64,000 nucleotides of DNA, taken from positions 235,503 to 299,502 of the forward strand of contig NZ_ML762922.1 in NCBI RefSeq assembly GCF_009372235.1, written 5' to 3'. The stretch is from Dickeya oryzae (lineage in GTDB: Bacteria; Pseudomonadota; Gammaproteobacteria; Enterobacterales; Enterobacteriaceae). Position 1 is the first letter of the stretch. Each line of letters opens with the position of its first letter. Shown here one piece after another: positions 1 through 11,687 of the stretch. The position numbers were made by a program, and so were the translations under genes. Under the pieces are notes generated by a model. That model made no database searches, had not been told where the DNA came from, and worked only from the letters and a program-made list of their open reading frames with translations.

Positions 1-458
1 TCGTTATTTAATCGCATTTTTGGCTATACCCCCTCCTTAACTATTAACAGACAACACCCTTACGTATTGGCAGCAAAGAAAGGGTATCTGCCCATGCTTT
101 TCATTATGAATCTGCGCATTACCCTGTCGGTCATAAAATAAAATGCAAGATTGTATGTTTTCTTATAAAAAAGGGGGGAATACCCGTTTCTCTTGCCAAT
201 CAGTCTTTCCTCATAATAATGGTTTACATATTTTTCCGATGGCCCAATTCCATTCACGAGACAAAACCGGATGTCTGACCAACACAGGCTGACCACACCA
301 GATTATATCGGGCTATACAGAACTACACCGAACTGCACCGCTCTATACCGAACTACACCGATGCTCTACCAATGCCTTCACCTACAGGCACCCGCGCTAC
401 GCCTGTATCTGGCGCGCAATGGCGCTATGTCTGGCAATATCGACATAGGTGTTAGCCA
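1..458. other. No convincing gene; short imperfect repeats
   Basis: I see no supported gene here. Open frames on either strand are short and resemble nothing I know. Around 310-375 the sequence repeats an 11-base unit close to GAACTACACCG three times with interruptions, which gives one frame a low-complexity peptide and argues against coding. Confidence 0.4.
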
Positions 459-815
459 TTAACACAATCGTTCCAGATCACGCGAATAAAGCTCATTGGC
501 GACAGATTGATACACTTTCCACTCCAGGAAATCGCCATCGGGATAAACAGAAAGGAAATCATTAAAATCGGTAAAGGAACGCATGGTGTTATTGCCAATG
601 CGGTTATTTATTTTTTCAATTATTGCGCTAATTCTCCGCTTTCTCTCCTGATTCATTGATTCAAACTGCTCAACAATCAATACAGGTATTTCCTGTTCTC
701 CCCGTTCCCACATAACCCACTGTTCGGTATTCCCATCGTTAGCAATATAGTATGCAGCCTCATCCACACTCAATAGAAAAAGCTGGCGCATTGCCAGTAG
801 TTCAAGATGATTCAT
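459..815 (-). CDS. ydiL: YdiL-like DUF1870 protein
   Basis: A 118-residue protein, the same length as E. coli YdiL, with the very similar C-terminal half (INNRIGNNTMR, VYPDG, ELYSRDLERLC). The family has an N-terminal helix-turn-helix-like fold related to Xre/Aca-type regulators; here residues 1-35 (LLAMRQLFLLSVDEAAYYIA) fit that. The open frame extends 18 codons further upstream, but the ATG at 815 matches the family start and has a GGAG-type ribosome binding site. Its biological role is not established. It stands alone, reading away from the next genes. Confidence 0.85.
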   Translation of the reverse strand: MNHLELLAMRQLFLLSVDEAAYYIANDGNTEQWVMWERGEQEIPVLIVEQFESMNQERKRRISAIIEKINNRIGNNTMRSFTDFNDFLSVYPDGDFLEWKVYQSVANELYSRDLERLC

Positions 816-996
816 GATGCATGACTCCGAAATTACCAGGGTGAGAGAGGAATTAAATATCACCTTCATTCTTAAGGCGGTATGATCATTATCACACTAT
901 CCCGAAGAAAATAGTGTGGCTATCTCTCGTCATATTTCAAGAGACAAGACAGTGGCGTGCAAGATAGTGAGGTTTCAAATAACGATTCGGGATATA

Positions 997-1020
997 AGCC
1001 GGAGCAATATTGCTCCGGTT
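997..1020 (-). terminator. Hairpin terminator after yfeY
   Basis: A perfect 20-base palindrome (999-1018, CCGGAGCAAT/ATTGCTCCGG) flanked by A/T lies about 30 bases beyond the yfeY stop. It is likely the intrinsic terminator of the ypeA-yfeY side. The flanking T tract is short. Confidence 0.6.
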
Positions 1021-1047
1021 TATACCGTAATAAAGCACGCAGATACC

Positions 1048-1638
1048 TTATTCCCGGCCCTGCGCATGCCAGACAATCTTCGTGACTTTCCAGTTTTTAA
1101 GAATATCGTCGGACGGCATCAACCCTTCAGGGCCATTCCAGTCGCCAGAAAACAGGTAACTCACGTGTTTACCCTGCGGTGCCACACACTCCACACTGCG
1201 AGCATCCGCGCCTTGTCCCGGCTGACAAACGCCAAACGCTTTGCTATACAGTGAGCTGAACTCATCACCGATTTTTACGCCCCACTCGCTGGCGATAGCT
1301 TTATCCGTCACGGTCACCTGTTTTACCTGGCCTTTTGGCGCGCCGCTGATTTCCAGTTTGACGCTGTCATCCTTAAGCGCTTCATAGATAGAAACCAGTT
1401 TGCCGTTACGGGTTTCCATACCGCCACGCAGGCGATAGTCGCCATCCAACGCCTTATCCAGAGCAGACTCCAGCATGGGAGTAGAGGCATTAATATCACC
1501 CACACCCGCGTCCGACACCGTCAAGCGGTGACCAAACCAGTTGAACGGCGACAGACTGGACCAGGAAAAACCAGACAGGGTGCTGCACCCTGCCAGCAAC
1601 AGCGGGAAAGCCAGAAACAACGGACGCACTTTTGTCAC
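1048..1638 (-). CDS. yfeY: YfeY-like outer-membrane lipoprotein
   Basis: A 196-residue precursor with a classic lipoprotein signal: basic start, hydrophobic stretch and lipobox LLAGC at about residues 14-18. The rest (SWSSLSPFNWFGHRL, GVKIGDEFSSLYSKAFG, YLFSGDWNGPEGLMPSD) matches E. coli YfeY, described as a sigma-E-dependent lipoprotein of unknown function. The order yfeY-ypeA-hemF is the same as in E. coli, except that amiA is absent between ypeA and hemF. I did not find a clear sigma-E promoter upstream by eye. Confidence 0.9.
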   Translation of the reverse strand: MTKVRPLFLAFPLLLAGCSTLSGFSWSSLSPFNWFGHRLTVSDAGVGDINASTPMLESALDKALDGDYRLRGGMETRNGKLVSIYEALKDDSVKLEISGAPKGQVKQVTVTDKAIASEWGVKIGDEFSSLYSKAFGVCQPGQGADARSVECVAPQGKHVSYLFSGDWNGPEGLMPSDDILKNWKVTKIVWHAQGRE

Positions 1639-1850
1639 ACTCGACTCCTCAACATAAAACGGTGCCGACCCACAGTCGTCAGCCCTGATAGTGCTGGCTG
1701 TTGGAGTCCACCCCCGGCAAAAAGTGCCGTAAATATTCGCGCGGGTTTATTCACGGCGCGCACAATGGCGCCAAGATTACCATTGTTCGGCACAACGAGG
1801 AAAATCTGACGCCAGGAAAGCTGCCGTACGAGGTGATAAGGTGGGGATAA

Positions 1851-2276
1851 TCAATACTCCTGATCTTCAATCAAACGCTTACCCAACGTAATACTATCGA
1901 CCAGGTCGTAATTCATCTTTTCATACATGCTGATGACGGCGGTGTTGTTCTGGCGCACCATCAGGTGAATCTTCGGGCAACCACGTGCGATCAGTTTTTT
2001 CTCCAAACGGCTGATCAACGCATTGGCGATACCACGGCCACGGTAATCAGGATGCACCCCCAGATAGTAGGCAGAACCGCGATGCCCATCGTAGCCGCCC
2101 ATCACGGAACCCACGACCTCACCGCCCACTTCCGCCACCAGAAACAGGTCGGGGTCATGGTTGAGCTTACGCTCAATATCCATTTCCGGATCGTTCCAGG
2201 GACGCAGCAAATCACAACGCTCCCAAAGGGTGATCACTTCTTCAAAGTCATCTTGCCTGAATATGCGGATTTCCAT
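1851..2276 (-). CDS. ypeA: YpeA GNAT-family N-acetyltransferase
   Basis: A 141-residue single-domain GNAT acetyltransferase. The acetyl-CoA binding segment is visible as [18 protein letters not shown] (about residues 71-88, R/Q-x-x-G-x-G/A type). The start ([21 protein letters not shown]) and end match YpeA of enterobacteria. The substrate is unknown. It reads divergently from hemF and towards yfeY, with about 210 bases between the two. Confidence 0.92.
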   Translation of the reverse strand: MEIRIFRQDDFEEVITLWERCDLLRPWNDPEMDIERKLNHDPDLFLVAEVGGEVVGSVMGGYDGHRGSAYYLGVHPDYRGRGIANALISRLEKKLIARGCPKIHLMVRQNNTAVISMYEKMNYDLVDSITLGKRLIEDQEY

Positions 2277-2377
2277 TGCTGCTCGCCATCTAGAGTCAAT
2301 CGGTTATTCCTGATTATCCCGCGATTCATCGCAGACGCAATATCTCCGTCATACACTTTTCAACCGCAGGCTGATAA

Positions 2378-3882
<1,505 letters not shown>

Positions 3883-3884
3883 AA

Positions 3885-3915
3885 AAACCGGCAGGTCACC
3901 CTGCCGGTTTCGTTG
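3885..3915. terminator. Bidirectional terminator between yaiI and maeB
   Basis: An 11-base-pair perfect stem (AAACCGGCAGG at 3885-3895, complement at 3900-3910) with a TCAC loop, A-rich on the left and T-rich on the right. It lies between two convergent genes and should work on both strands. Confidence 0.85.
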
Positions 3916-3936
3916 TTCTCGCAGTAATCAGGACGA

Positions 3937-6216
3937 TTACAGCGGTGCGGTCTGTGCTTCCACAACAGCCAGTGCGACCATATTGACGATACGACGAACA
4001 GAGGCAATCGGTGTCAGGATATGTACCGGTTTCGCCACGCCCATCAGTACCGGCCCGACGGTCACGCCTTCGGAAGAAGAAACACGCAGCAGGTTATAGC
4101 TGATACGCGCAGCTTCCATGTTCGGCATGATCAGAATATTAGCCGCCCCTTTCAGCGGGCTATTCGGCATCTGTTCACGACGAATGGCTTCCACCAGCGC
4201 GGCATCGCCGTGCATTTCACCATCGATCTGCAACTCCGGCGCCATCTTGTTCACCAGTTCCAGCGTCGCACGCATTTTCTTCGCCGTCGGCGAATCAGAG
4301 GTGCCGAAGCTGGAATGCGACAGCAAGGCCACTTTAGGCTCAATACCAAAACGGCGTACCGTGTCGGCGGCCATCAGCGTAATTTCCGCCAGTTGCTCTG
4401 GTGTCGGATCCGGGTTGACGTAGGTATCGGCGATAAAGGTGTTACCGCTCGGCAACAGCAACGCGTTCATCGCGCCCGCCACATGCACACCGTCACGGTA
4501 GCCGAACACTTTCTCTACCACACCGAAATGCTCTTCGTAATTACCGACCGTCCCGCAGATCATCGCGTCCGCTTCACCGCGATGGACCATGATAGAGCCA
4601 ATCAGCGTCGGGTTAGCACGCATATCACGCTGCGCCTGTTCCTGAGACACACCACGGCGCTTCATCATCTCGAAATATTCAGTCCAATAGGCTTTGAAAC
4701 GTGGGTCGGACTCGTTATTGACCACTTCGAAGTCTTTACCAATGGCTATCTGCAAGCCCAGTTTCTGAATACGTTTTTCGATAACACTGGGGCGACCGAT
4801 CAGTACCGGGAATGCCAGCCCCAGCGACACCAGTTCCTGCGTTGCATGCAGCACACGCGGGTCTTCCCCTTCCGCCAGTACCACACGTTTTGGCTGGGTA
4901 CGAGCCTGAGCGAAGACCGGCTTCATGAACAGGTTGGTTTTGTAGACGAACTGCGTCAGCTTCTCGATGTAATCATCGAAGTTTTCAATCGGACGGGTTG
5001 CCACGCCGGAGTCCATCGCCGCTTTCGCTACCGCCGGTGCAATCTTGATGATAAGGCGTGGATCAAACGGTTTCGGGATCAGATATTCCGGCCCGAAAGA
5101 GAGATCCTGATCGCCATAGGCAGACGCAACCACATCGCTCTGCTCCGCCAGCGCCAGGTCTGCAATGGCATGCACGCAGGCCAGCTTCATCTCTTCGTTG
5201 ATGGTGGTCGCCCCAACGTCCAGCGCGCCACGGAAAATAAACGGGAAGCACAGTACGTTGTTAACCTGATTCGGGTAGTCAGAACGGCCAGTACAGACGA
5301 TAGCGTCCGGGCGCACTTCTTTTACCAGCGGCGGCAGAATTTCCGGTTCCGGATTCGCCAGCGCCATGATCAGCGGGCGCGGAGCCATGGTTTTCACCAT
5401 GTCCTGAGTCAGCACGCCCGGGCCAGAACAACCGAGGAAAATATCCGCGTTCGGGATAACATCCGCCAGTGACCGGCTGCCATTGTCGTCAATCGCATAG
5501 GCCGCTTTGGTTTCCGCCATATTGGCTTCACGGCCCTTGTAGATAACACCGCGGGAATCACACACCACGATGTTTTCACGTTTCAGGCCCAACGCCACCA
5601 GCAGATTGAGGCAGGCAATCGATGCCGCACCCGCGCCGGAAACCACCAGCCGGACATCGGCAATCTGTTTTTCTACCACGCGCAACCCGTTGAGTACCGC
5701 TGCGGTACAAATGATAGCTGTGCCGTGTTGGTCGTCGTGGAATACCGGAATCTTCATGCGCTCGCGTAGCTTCTGCTCGATATAGAAGCATTCCGGGGCC
5801 TTGATGTCTTCGAGGTTGATACCACCGAAAGTCGGCTCCAGTGCGGCGATCACATCGATCAGCTTGTCAGGATCCTGCTCATCCACTTCGATATCAAATA
5901 CATCGACGCCGGAGAACTTCTTGAACAGTACCCCTTTACCTTCCATCACCGGTTTACCGGCCAGTGCGCCGATATTACCCAGCCCCAGCACGGCGGTACC
6001 GTTGGAGATCACCGCCACCAGATTACCGCGAGCGGTGTATTTGTAAGCGGCCAGTGGGTCTTGCGCAATTTCCAGACAAGGCGCAGCAACGCCCGGTGAG
6101 TAGGCCAGCGCCAGGTCGCGCTGAGTTGCCAACGGCTTCGTCGGGGAGACCTGGATTTTTCCCGGCACCGGATATTGATGGAAGTCCAGTGCGCTTTGCT
6201 TGAGTTGTTCATCCAT
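3937..6216 (-). CDS. maeB: NADP-dependent malic enzyme MaeB
   Basis: MaeB decarboxylates malate to pyruvate with NADP+, giving NADPH and pyruvate for growth on C4 acids. The 759-residue length is that of the enterobacterial enzyme: an N-terminal malic enzyme half ([14 protein letters not shown], the substrate loop [22 protein letters not shown], the NADP fold [16 protein letters not shown]) and a C-terminal phosphotransacetylase-like regulatory half (from about residue 430, e.g. [21 protein letters not shown]). It is convergent with yaiI and divergent from talA, the same maeB-talA neighbourhood as in E. coli. Confidence 0.98.
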   Translation of the reverse strand: MDEQLKQSALDFHQYPVPGKIQVSPTKPLATQRDLALAYSPGVAAPCLEIAQDPLAAYKYTARGNLVAVISNGTAVLGLGNIGALAGKPVMEGKGVLFKKFSGVDVFDIEVDEQDPDKLIDVIAALEPTFGGINLEDIKAPECFYIEQKLRERMKIPVFHDDQHGTAIICTAAVLNGLRVVEKQIADVRLVVSGAGAASIACLNLLVALGLKRENIVVCDSRGVIYKGREANMAETKAAYAIDDNGSRSLADVIPNADIFLGCSGPGVLTQDMVKTMAPRPLIMALANPEPEILPPLVKEVRPDAIVCTGRSDYPNQVNNVLCFPFIFRGALDVGATTINEEMKLACVHAIADLALAEQSDVVASAYGDQDLSFGPEYLIPKPFDPRLIIKIAPAVAKAAMDSGVATRPIENFDDYIEKLTQFVYKTNLFMKPVFAQARTQPKRVVLAEGEDPRVLHATQELVSLGLAFPVLIGRPSVIEKRIQKLGLQIAIGKDFEVVNNESDPRFKAYWTEYFEMMKRRGVSQEQAQRDMRANPTLIGSIMVHRGEADAMICGTVGNYEEHFGVVEKVFGYRDGVHVAGAMNALLLPSGNTFIADTYVNPDPTPEQLAEITLMAADTVRRFGIEPKVALLSHSSFGTSDSPTAKKMRATLELVNKMAPELQIDGEMHGDAALVEAIRREQMPNSPLKGAANILIMPNMEAARISYNLLRVSSSEGVTVGPVLMGVAKPVHILTPIASVRRIVNMVALAVVEAQTAPL

Positions 6217-6644
6217 AGCTAATTACCTTGTCTTCTTGCTTTGTTTGTAGGGTAGTGGGCTACCCAGTCTATCGTGTCTGTCATTTGCGAAACCATGAAG
6301 CATTACAAAATCCGCGCCGGAATACCGCTTAATATAGTTAATTAATGAGAGTGAAAATCACTCAGTAGCATACCTCCCTACAACCTGTGACAACGCGCAT
6401 ATCCGCGATAACCCCGCGTGATGCGCCGGGCAAAAAAAGCAGAAAATGCCAGAAAAAACGCCACTTACCCCTCAATTTATCCAACCCGACGACAGATGGC
6501 GTACAGATTAGCTATGCTTAGCCCGTGTTACGGCATGACGGGGTCAGCTCTGCCGATGGCTGCGCAATCAGAAAAAACGCATGTCATTCCACCACAGAAT
6601 CCTGCAGTGTGATTCCGCCAAATTTATCTTCAGGGAGCTAAGCC
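6217..6644. other. maeB-talA divergent promoter region
   Basis: A 428-base intergenic region between divergent genes must hold both promoters. A 64-codon open frame (6418-6612) has no recognisable product, and I treat it as chance. I could not assign a specific regulator site. A ribosome binding site (CAGGGAG) precedes talA. Confidence 0.5.
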
Positions 6645-7595
6645 ATGAACCAGCTAGACGCATTGAAACAATTCACTGTGGTAGTGGCAGACAGCGGCGA
6701 TATCGAATCGATTCGCCACTTTTCACCGCAGGACGCTACCACTAACCCCTCACTCATTCTGAAAGCCGCCAGCCTGCCCGCATATCAATCACTCTTTGCC
6801 GATGCACTGGCGTATGCCCGCCAGCAAGGCGGCTCGAAAGAGACACAACTCATCAACGCCAGCGACCGCCTGGCAGTCAACATCGGGACGGAAATTCTCA
6901 ATAGCATTCCTGGGCGAGTCTCCACCGAAGTCGATGCCCGCTTGTCGTTTGATCGCGGCATGTGTGTGGCGAAAGCCCGCAAACTGATCGCGATGTATGA
7001 GGAAAAGGACATCCATCGTTCGCGTATTCTGATTAAGCTGGCCGCCACCTGGGAAGGGATCTCCGCCGCCGAAGAGCTAGAAAAAGAAGGGATAAACTGC
7101 AACCTGACGCTGCTGTTCTCATTTGCTCAGGCTCGCGCGTGTGCCGAGGCGGGTGTCTATCTGATTTCGCCGTTTGTCGGTCGTATTTACGATTGGTATC
7201 AGGCCAGACAGCCTTCTGCCGACTACAATGCCGAACAGGATCCTGGCGTACTGTCCGTACGACGTATTTACGAGTACTACAAACAGCACCGCTACCGCAC
7301 TATCGTGATGGGGGCCAGTTTCCGCAAGGTAGAACAAATCCTGGCATTGGCCGGATGCGACCGTCTGACCATCGCCCCGGCGTTGCTGGAACAGTTGAAA
7401 AACAGCACCGCGCCGGTAGAACGCCGACTCAGTCCGTCAACCGAAGGCTTCCATCAGCCAGCGCCACTGTCGGAAACCGAATTCCGCTGGCAGCATAATC
7501 AGGATCCTATGGCGGTAGAAAAACTCTCTGAGGGTATTCGCCTGTTTGCCGCAGACCAGCAGAAACTGGAAGATCTGCTCGCCGCCCAGCTATAA
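6645..7595 (+). CDS. talA: Transaldolase A
   Basis: Transaldolase moves a dihydroxyacetone unit between sedoheptulose-7-phosphate and glyceraldehyde-3-phosphate in the non-oxidative pentose phosphate pathway. The protein has 316 residues. The Schiff-base lysine lies in [12 protein letters not shown] (Lys131), and other family signatures are [10 protein letters not shown] near residue 31, [11 protein letters not shown], and [11 protein letters not shown]. In E. coli tktB follows talA, but here the next gene is nudK on the other strand. Confidence 0.97.
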   Translation: MNQLDALKQFTVVVADSGDIESIRHFSPQDATTNPSLILKAASLPAYQSLFADALAYARQQGGSKETQLINASDRLAVNIGTEILNSIPGRVSTEVDARLSFDRGMCVAKARKLIAMYEEKDIHRSRILIKLAATWEGISAAEELEKEGINCNLTLLFSFAQARACAEAGVYLISPFVGRIYDWYQARQPSADYNAEQDPGVLSVRRIYEYYKQHRYRTIVMGASFRKVEQILALAGCDRLTIAPALLEQLKNSTAPVERRLSPSTEGFHQPAPLSETEFRWQHNQDPMAVEKLSEGIRLFAADQQKLEDLLAAQL

Positions 7596-7618
7596 GCCCG
7601 CAGAATCACCAAACGACA

Positions 7619-7636
7619 CGGGGCCTGTCGGCCCCG
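7619..7636. terminator. GC-rich hairpin between talA and nudK
   Basis: Stem CGGGGCC (7619-7625) pairs with GGCCCCG (7630-7636) around a TGTC loop, between two convergent genes. It lacks a clear T tract, so its terminator role is likely by position only. Confidence 0.5.
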
Positions 7637-7663
7637 GATAGCGAGATTGACCATTCCCTAAGG

Positions 7664-8248
7664 TTAGCGGGTGCTGGCGAACCAGCCGTTAATCTGTGCG
7701 TACTGCAACAACATGATGGTTTTGCCATCCTTAATACGGCCATCTTTGACCATCGCCATCGCTTCACTGAATGGCAACTCCAGCACTTCGATATCTTCGT
7801 CTTCCACACCACCGCCTGAAGCCCGTTTTTGCGTATCGTCATATTCCGCCGCAAAGAAGTGCAGCAGCTCGGTGACACCACCCGGCGACATATAGGCTTC
7901 AAACAACTTTTCCACCTGGCCAATCCGGTAGCCGGTTTCTTCGATAGCCTCATTACGGATGCACTGCTCCGGCGATTGATCGTCCAGCAGGCCTGCGCAG
8001 GCCTCCAGCAACATCCCGCTTTCATTACCGTTCAGATAGGTCGGCATACGGAACTGACGGGTTAGCACAACGGTGCCTTTAGCCCAGTTATACAGCAAAA
8101 TAGTCGCGCCATTACCACGGTCGTACACTTCCCGGATCTGACGCACCGTGCCACCGTTTTTTCTCTTCAAATCAAACACGTATTTATGCAAAACGAACCA
8201 GTGGTCGGATAGCAGCTTCTTCTCAACGATAGTAATCGGCGCAGACAT
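7664..8248 (-). CDS. nudK: GDP-mannose pyrophosphatase NudK
   Basis: A 194-residue Nudix hydrolase. NudK cleaves GDP-mannose and related NDP-sugars to the sugar phosphate and NMP. The Nudix box is visible at about residues 86-108 ([20 protein letters not shown], with the REx-EE glutamates in the form NEAIEE). The start [18 protein letters not shown] and the [11 protein letters not shown] segment match enterobacterial NudK (YffH). It is convergent with talA. Confidence 0.93.
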   Translation of the reverse strand: MSAPITIVEKKLLSDHWFVLHKYVFDLKRKNGGTVRQIREVYDRGNGATILLYNWAKGTVVLTRQFRMPTYLNGNESGMLLEACAGLLDDQSPEQCIRNEAIEETGYRIGQVEKLFEAYMSPGGVTELLHFFAAEYDDTQKRASGGGVEDEDIEVLELPFSEAMAMVKDGRIKDGKTIMLLQYAQINGWFASTR

Positions 8249-8426
8249 AATGGTATCCCGGTATCAAAAATCAGCTTCAGATAATAGGCCGGGCATCACC
8301 CAATTGCACGTGATCATCCGGTGAAAGCAAAAAGTCAGACACATAAAAACAAAACGCCCCCGACACACGGAGGCGCAATAGAAAACATAATGGATGGAAA
8401 CGCAATGAATGAAGAACCGGCGGGCA

Positions 8427-9662
8427 TTATCCCAGCAACGTATCCACAACCAGATACAGGTTGAGCGCAACCACCATACACACGATCACTTTACCCGTAT
8501 TCTGCACCCGGCGACTGTTGACCAGGTTTCCCATCAAATCGCGGTTACCGGTAAACACCAACAGTGGGATCAGCGCCAGTGCAATACCGAAGCTCAACAG
8601 CACCTGGCTTAATACCAGCACCCGGGTCGGATCCATACCGCACAGAATTACGACAAAGGACGGCAGCATGGTCACCACACGGCGAACCCACAATGGAATA
8701 CGGAAGCGCACAAAGCCTTGCATCACCACCTGACCGGCCAGGGTTCCCACCACGGTAGAAGACAGACCAGCCACCACCAGACTCAGACCAAAAATGGTTG
8801 CTGCCGCCTGCCCTAACAGGGGTTTGAGCGTCAGATACGCCTGATCCAGCTCTGCAATCGAGGTGTTTCCGCTAAAGTGAAATGCCGCCGCTGCTGTCGC
8901 CATCATGGCCAGATTGACAAACCCGGCGATAGTCATCGCCACCGCGACATCCACCTTGGTGGCGGAATAACGTTCAGCACGGGTGATGTGACTTTGCTGC
9001 TGCGTCAGCGACGAATGCAGATAGATAACATGCGGCATGATGGTAGCACCCAGCACACCGGCCGCCAGTAATACCGCATCGGAACTCGGCAAACTTGGCA
9101 CCACCATGCCTTTTGCCAGCGATGCCAGTTCAGGACGAGAGAAAATCAATTCAACGATGTAGGCTGCGGCGACGAACATCAGTAACCCGCCGATCACCAT
9201 CTCCAGCGGCTTCTGCCCGCGTTTTTGCAACATCAAAATCAGAAAGGTGGCAATCCCGGTCAGGATAGCGCCTTCCAGCAACGACACGCCAAGCAGCAAC
9301 TTAAAGCCGATAGCCGCACCGATAAACTCGGCGAGATCCGTCGCCATCGCGATGATCTCGGCTTGTATCCAGTACGCCCAGACCACAGGTTTAGGAAAAC
9401 GATCGCGAATATGCTCCGCCAGATTCTTGCCGGTCGCGATCCCCAGTTTGGCAGAAAGCAACTGGATTAACATCGCCATCAGGTTAGCCCATACCACCAC
9501 CCACAACAGCTGGTACCCGTAAGCAGCACCCGCCTGAATATTGGTGGCGAAATTACCGGGATCGATATAACCGATCGCCGCGATAAAGGCCGGCCCCATC
9601 AGCGAAAGTTTGAGCTTTCTTGACGTTCGGCTGACTGATTCCACTACACGACTCCCCGGCAT
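8427..9662 (-). CDS. mntH: Proton-coupled manganese/iron transporter MntH (Nramp)
   Basis: An inner-membrane Nramp-family importer of Mn2+ (and Fe2+) driven by protons, 411 residues with about 11 membrane helices. The metal-binding DPGN motif of helix 1 is at residues 34-37 ([16 protein letters not shown]), and the helix 6 signature is seen as [14 protein letters not shown]. Manganese uptake supports resistance to oxidative stress. It has a long upstream region with Fur-like sequences. No operon partner is evident. Confidence 0.96.
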   Translation of the reverse strand: MPGSRVVESVSRTSRKLKLSLMGPAFIAAIGYIDPGNFATNIQAGAAYGYQLLWVVVWANLMAMLIQLLSAKLGIATGKNLAEHIRDRFPKPVVWAYWIQAEIIAMATDLAEFIGAAIGFKLLLGVSLLEGAILTGIATFLILMLQKRGQKPLEMVIGGLLMFVAAAYIVELIFSRPELASLAKGMVVPSLPSSDAVLLAAGVLGATIMPHVIYLHSSLTQQQSHITRAERYSATKVDVAVAMTIAGFVNLAMMATAAAAFHFSGNTSIAELDQAYLTLKPLLGQAAATIFGLSLVVAGLSSTVVGTLAGQVVMQGFVRFRIPLWVRRVVTMLPSFVVILCGMDPTRVLVLSQVLLSFGIALALIPLLVFTGNRDLMGNLVNSRRVQNTGKVIVCMVVALNLYLVVDTLLG

Positions 9663-9707
9663 ATGAGTAACCCTTCTAATGCTATTGTTTTGCTACTGTC
9701 GCAAAGT

Positions 9708-9772
9708 TGATAATGATTATCAAGTGCATTTAGAATGAAAGAAATGATTGCTCTGATAGGTAATGATAATGA
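9708..9772 (-). promoter_or_regulatory. Fur-type palindromes upstream of mntH
   Basis: The palindrome TGATAATGATTATCA at 9708-9722 matches the GATAATGAT-type half-sites of Fur boxes, and a second similar stretch (TAATGATAATGAT) lies at 9761-9773. mntH of enterobacteria is known to respond to Fur and MntR, so iron/manganese repression is expected. Binding itself is inferred. Confidence 0.65.
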
Positions 9773-9987
9773 TGCATCTACCCGGCAAGTAACACCGGTT
9801 TTAACACATAAAGATTAACAAAATATAAACACAAAAACGAACAATGAATAACGGACTAACGAATTTGTTTCACAACATGGCACGGGGGAACGTGGGGAGA
9901 AAAGCGGGAAGGAAAACGAGGGAAGAAACCGTAACACAGAAACCCCGGGAAGACGCCGTTGGCCGCTTCCCGGAGCACGAACAGACG

Positions 9988-10575
9988 TTACTCTTTTGCT
10001 TTAGACACAGCGACCATCGCCGGACGCAACAAACGACCGTTCAGGGTATAGCCTTTTTGCATCACCATCATGACATGGTTTGGTTCATGATCGGCGGATT
10101 CGAGCAGAGTCATCGCCTGGTGTACGTCCGGATTAAACGGCACGTTCACCTCAGCCACCACCTCGATGCCGAACTTGCTCACCGCAGAAAGCATCGCTTT
10201 TAGCGTCAGCTCAACCCCTTCAATCATGCCGGACAGTGCTTCGTTCGACTTATCCGCCATTTCCAGCGCACGCTCCAGGTTATCAATCACTGGCAGCATT
10301 TCTCCGGCAAACTTCTCCAGAGCGAATTTATGCGCTTTTTCCACGTCCAGCTCGGCACGACGACGGACATTCTCCATCTCGGCACGGGCACGTAATGCGT
10401 TTTCACGTTCACGTTGCTGAAGCTCGCTCAGTTGCGCTTCCAGCTCGGCGATACGCTCTTCACGCGGGTCAGCGACATCCGTCGTCTCTGGCACGGCATC
10501 CGCTTGCTGACCTTGCGCTGCTTCCTTTTGATCCAAGACTTGCTCGTCAGGCGACTTCTGTTCTTTACTACTCAT
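9988..10575 (-). CDS. grpE: GrpE, DnaK nucleotide exchange factor
   Basis: GrpE is the co-chaperone that releases ADP from DnaK. The 195-residue protein has a long coiled coil (about residues 45-110, [33 protein letters not shown]) and the C-terminal beta domain ending in [18 protein letters not shown]. The open frame starts nine codons earlier, but the ATG at 10575 ([11 protein letters not shown]) matches the E. coli start. A sigma-32 promoter lies about 45 bases upstream. Confidence 0.96.
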   Translation of the reverse strand: MSSKEQKSPDEQVLDQKEAAQGQQADAVPETTDVADPREERIAELEAQLSELQQRERENALRARAEMENVRRRAELDVEKAHKFALEKFAGEMLPVIDNLERALEMADKSNEALSGMIEGVELTLKAMLSAVSKFGIEVVAEVNVPFNPDVHQAMTLLESADHEPNHVMMVMQKGYTLNGRLLRPAMVAVSKAKE

Positions 10576-10615
10576 GAAATTCTCCGCGTTTTTCGCATTC
10601 ATCTCGCTAGTTCGC

Positions 10616-10648
10616 TTATTATGGGGATCAAAACCGGGGTTTCAAGGG
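10616..10648 (-). promoter_or_regulatory. Sigma-32 heat-shock promoter of grpE
   Basis: Read on the minus strand, CCCTTGAAA (-35) is followed after 13 bases by CCCCATAAT (-10). This is almost the consensus for the heat-shock sigma factor RpoH and is placed correctly for grpE. Confidence 0.85.
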
Positions 10649-10725
10649 AACCACTCACATATTGGTCTGATTACCGGTCCGAAAACCGTGAGCTGCCGGT
10701 GCGCCTATGAGGACAAACCACCCAA

Positions 10726-11604
10726 ATGAACAGAGCGTTTAACTGCATTGGTATTGTAGGTCATCCACGTCACCCACATGCATTGACCACCCATGAAATG
10801 CTGTATCACTGGCTGCGCGCGCAAGGATACAAGGTCGTGCTCGAACAACAGATCGCCCGTGAATTGCAGTTGACGGAGGCCGCCACCGGCAGCCTGTCGG
10901 AAATTGGTCAGCAGGCTGATCTGGCGGTGGTGGTCGGCGGTGATGGCAACATGCTGGGCGCAGCGCGGGTGCTGTCGCGCTACGATATCAACGTCATTGG
11001 CGTCAACCGTGGCAATCTCGGTTTCCTCACCGACCTCGACCCGGACCACACCCAGCAGCAACTCAGCGAGGTGCTCGCCGGGCGTTACATCCGCGAACAG
11101 CGTTTCATGCTGGAAGCACAGGTGTGCCGCGCAAATCATCCCAACAGCAGTAGCACCGCTATCAATGAAGTGGTGCTACACCCGGGCAAAGTGGCACATA
11201 TGATTGAATTTGAAGTCTATATTGACGACAAGTTCGCCTTTTCCCAACGTTCCGATGGCTTGATTATTTCAACCCCCACCGGCTCCACGGCATATTCGTT
11301 ATCTGGCGGTGGCCCCATCCTGACCCCATCACTGGATGCGATAGCGCTGGTGCCGATGTTCCCACACACCCTGTCGGCAAGGCCGTTGGTGATCAACAGC
11401 AGCAGTGCCATTCGGCTGAAGTTTTCCCACATCACCCAGGATCTGGAAATCAGTTGCGACAGCCAAATTGCGCTGCCAGTTCAGGAAGGTGAAGAGGTCG
11501 TCATCCAGCGCAGTCAGTACCACCTGAATCTGATTCATCCAGAAAATTATAGCTATTTCAATACATTAAGCAGTAAGCTCGGCTGGTCTAAAAAATTATT
11601 CTGA
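10726..11604 (+). CDS. nadK: NAD kinase
   Basis: NadK phosphorylates NAD+ to NADP+ and is essential in most bacteria. The 292-residue length and hallmarks fit: [11 protein letters not shown] (GGDG nucleotide site, about residues 72-82), [13 protein letters not shown], the NE/D region [10 protein letters not shown], and [23 protein letters not shown]. It is divergent from grpE, as in E. coli, and is directly followed by the recN control region. Confidence 0.97.
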   Translation: MNRAFNCIGIVGHPRHPHALTTHEMLYHWLRAQGYKVVLEQQIARELQLTEAATGSLSEIGQQADLAVVVGGDGNMLGAARVLSRYDINVIGVNRGNLGFLTDLDPDHTQQQLSEVLAGRYIREQRFMLEAQVCRANHPNSSSTAINEVVLHPGKVAHMIEFEVYIDDKFAFSQRSDGLIISTPTGSTAYSLSGGGPILTPSLDAIALVPMFPHTLSARPLVINSSSAIRLKFSHITQDLEISCDSQIALPVQEGEEVVIQRSQYHLNLIHPENYSYFNTLSSKLGWSKKLF

Positions 11605-11622
11605 AAGTGGCGATTGCCTCTT

Positions 11623-11662
11623 TACTGTACAAAAAACCAGTCTATACTGTATGTAATAACAG
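11623..11662 (+). promoter_or_regulatory. Two LexA boxes upstream of recN
   Basis: A perfect box CTGT-N8-ACAG lies at 11647-11662, and a near-perfect one (CTGT-N8-CCAG) at 11625-11640. This tandem arrangement is known for E. coli recN, one of the most strongly induced SOS genes. recN starts 25 bases downstream. Confidence 0.9.
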
Positions 11663-11687
11663 TTGTTGTTACATACAGGACACTATC

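Noticed and set aside
310..375. CRISPR-like repeats near the left edge
   Set aside because: The units are only about 11 bases, imperfect and irregularly spaced; no cas genes. No CRISPR array was seen anywhere in the window.
4021..5472. A 483-codon open frame antisense to maeB
   Set aside because: It is the complement of a highly conserved enzyme gene, is rich in Arg and His, and has no ribosome binding site; a GC-driven shadow.
6418..6612. A 64-codon frame between maeB and talA
   Set aside because: No ribosome binding site and no recognisable product; lies in a promoter region.
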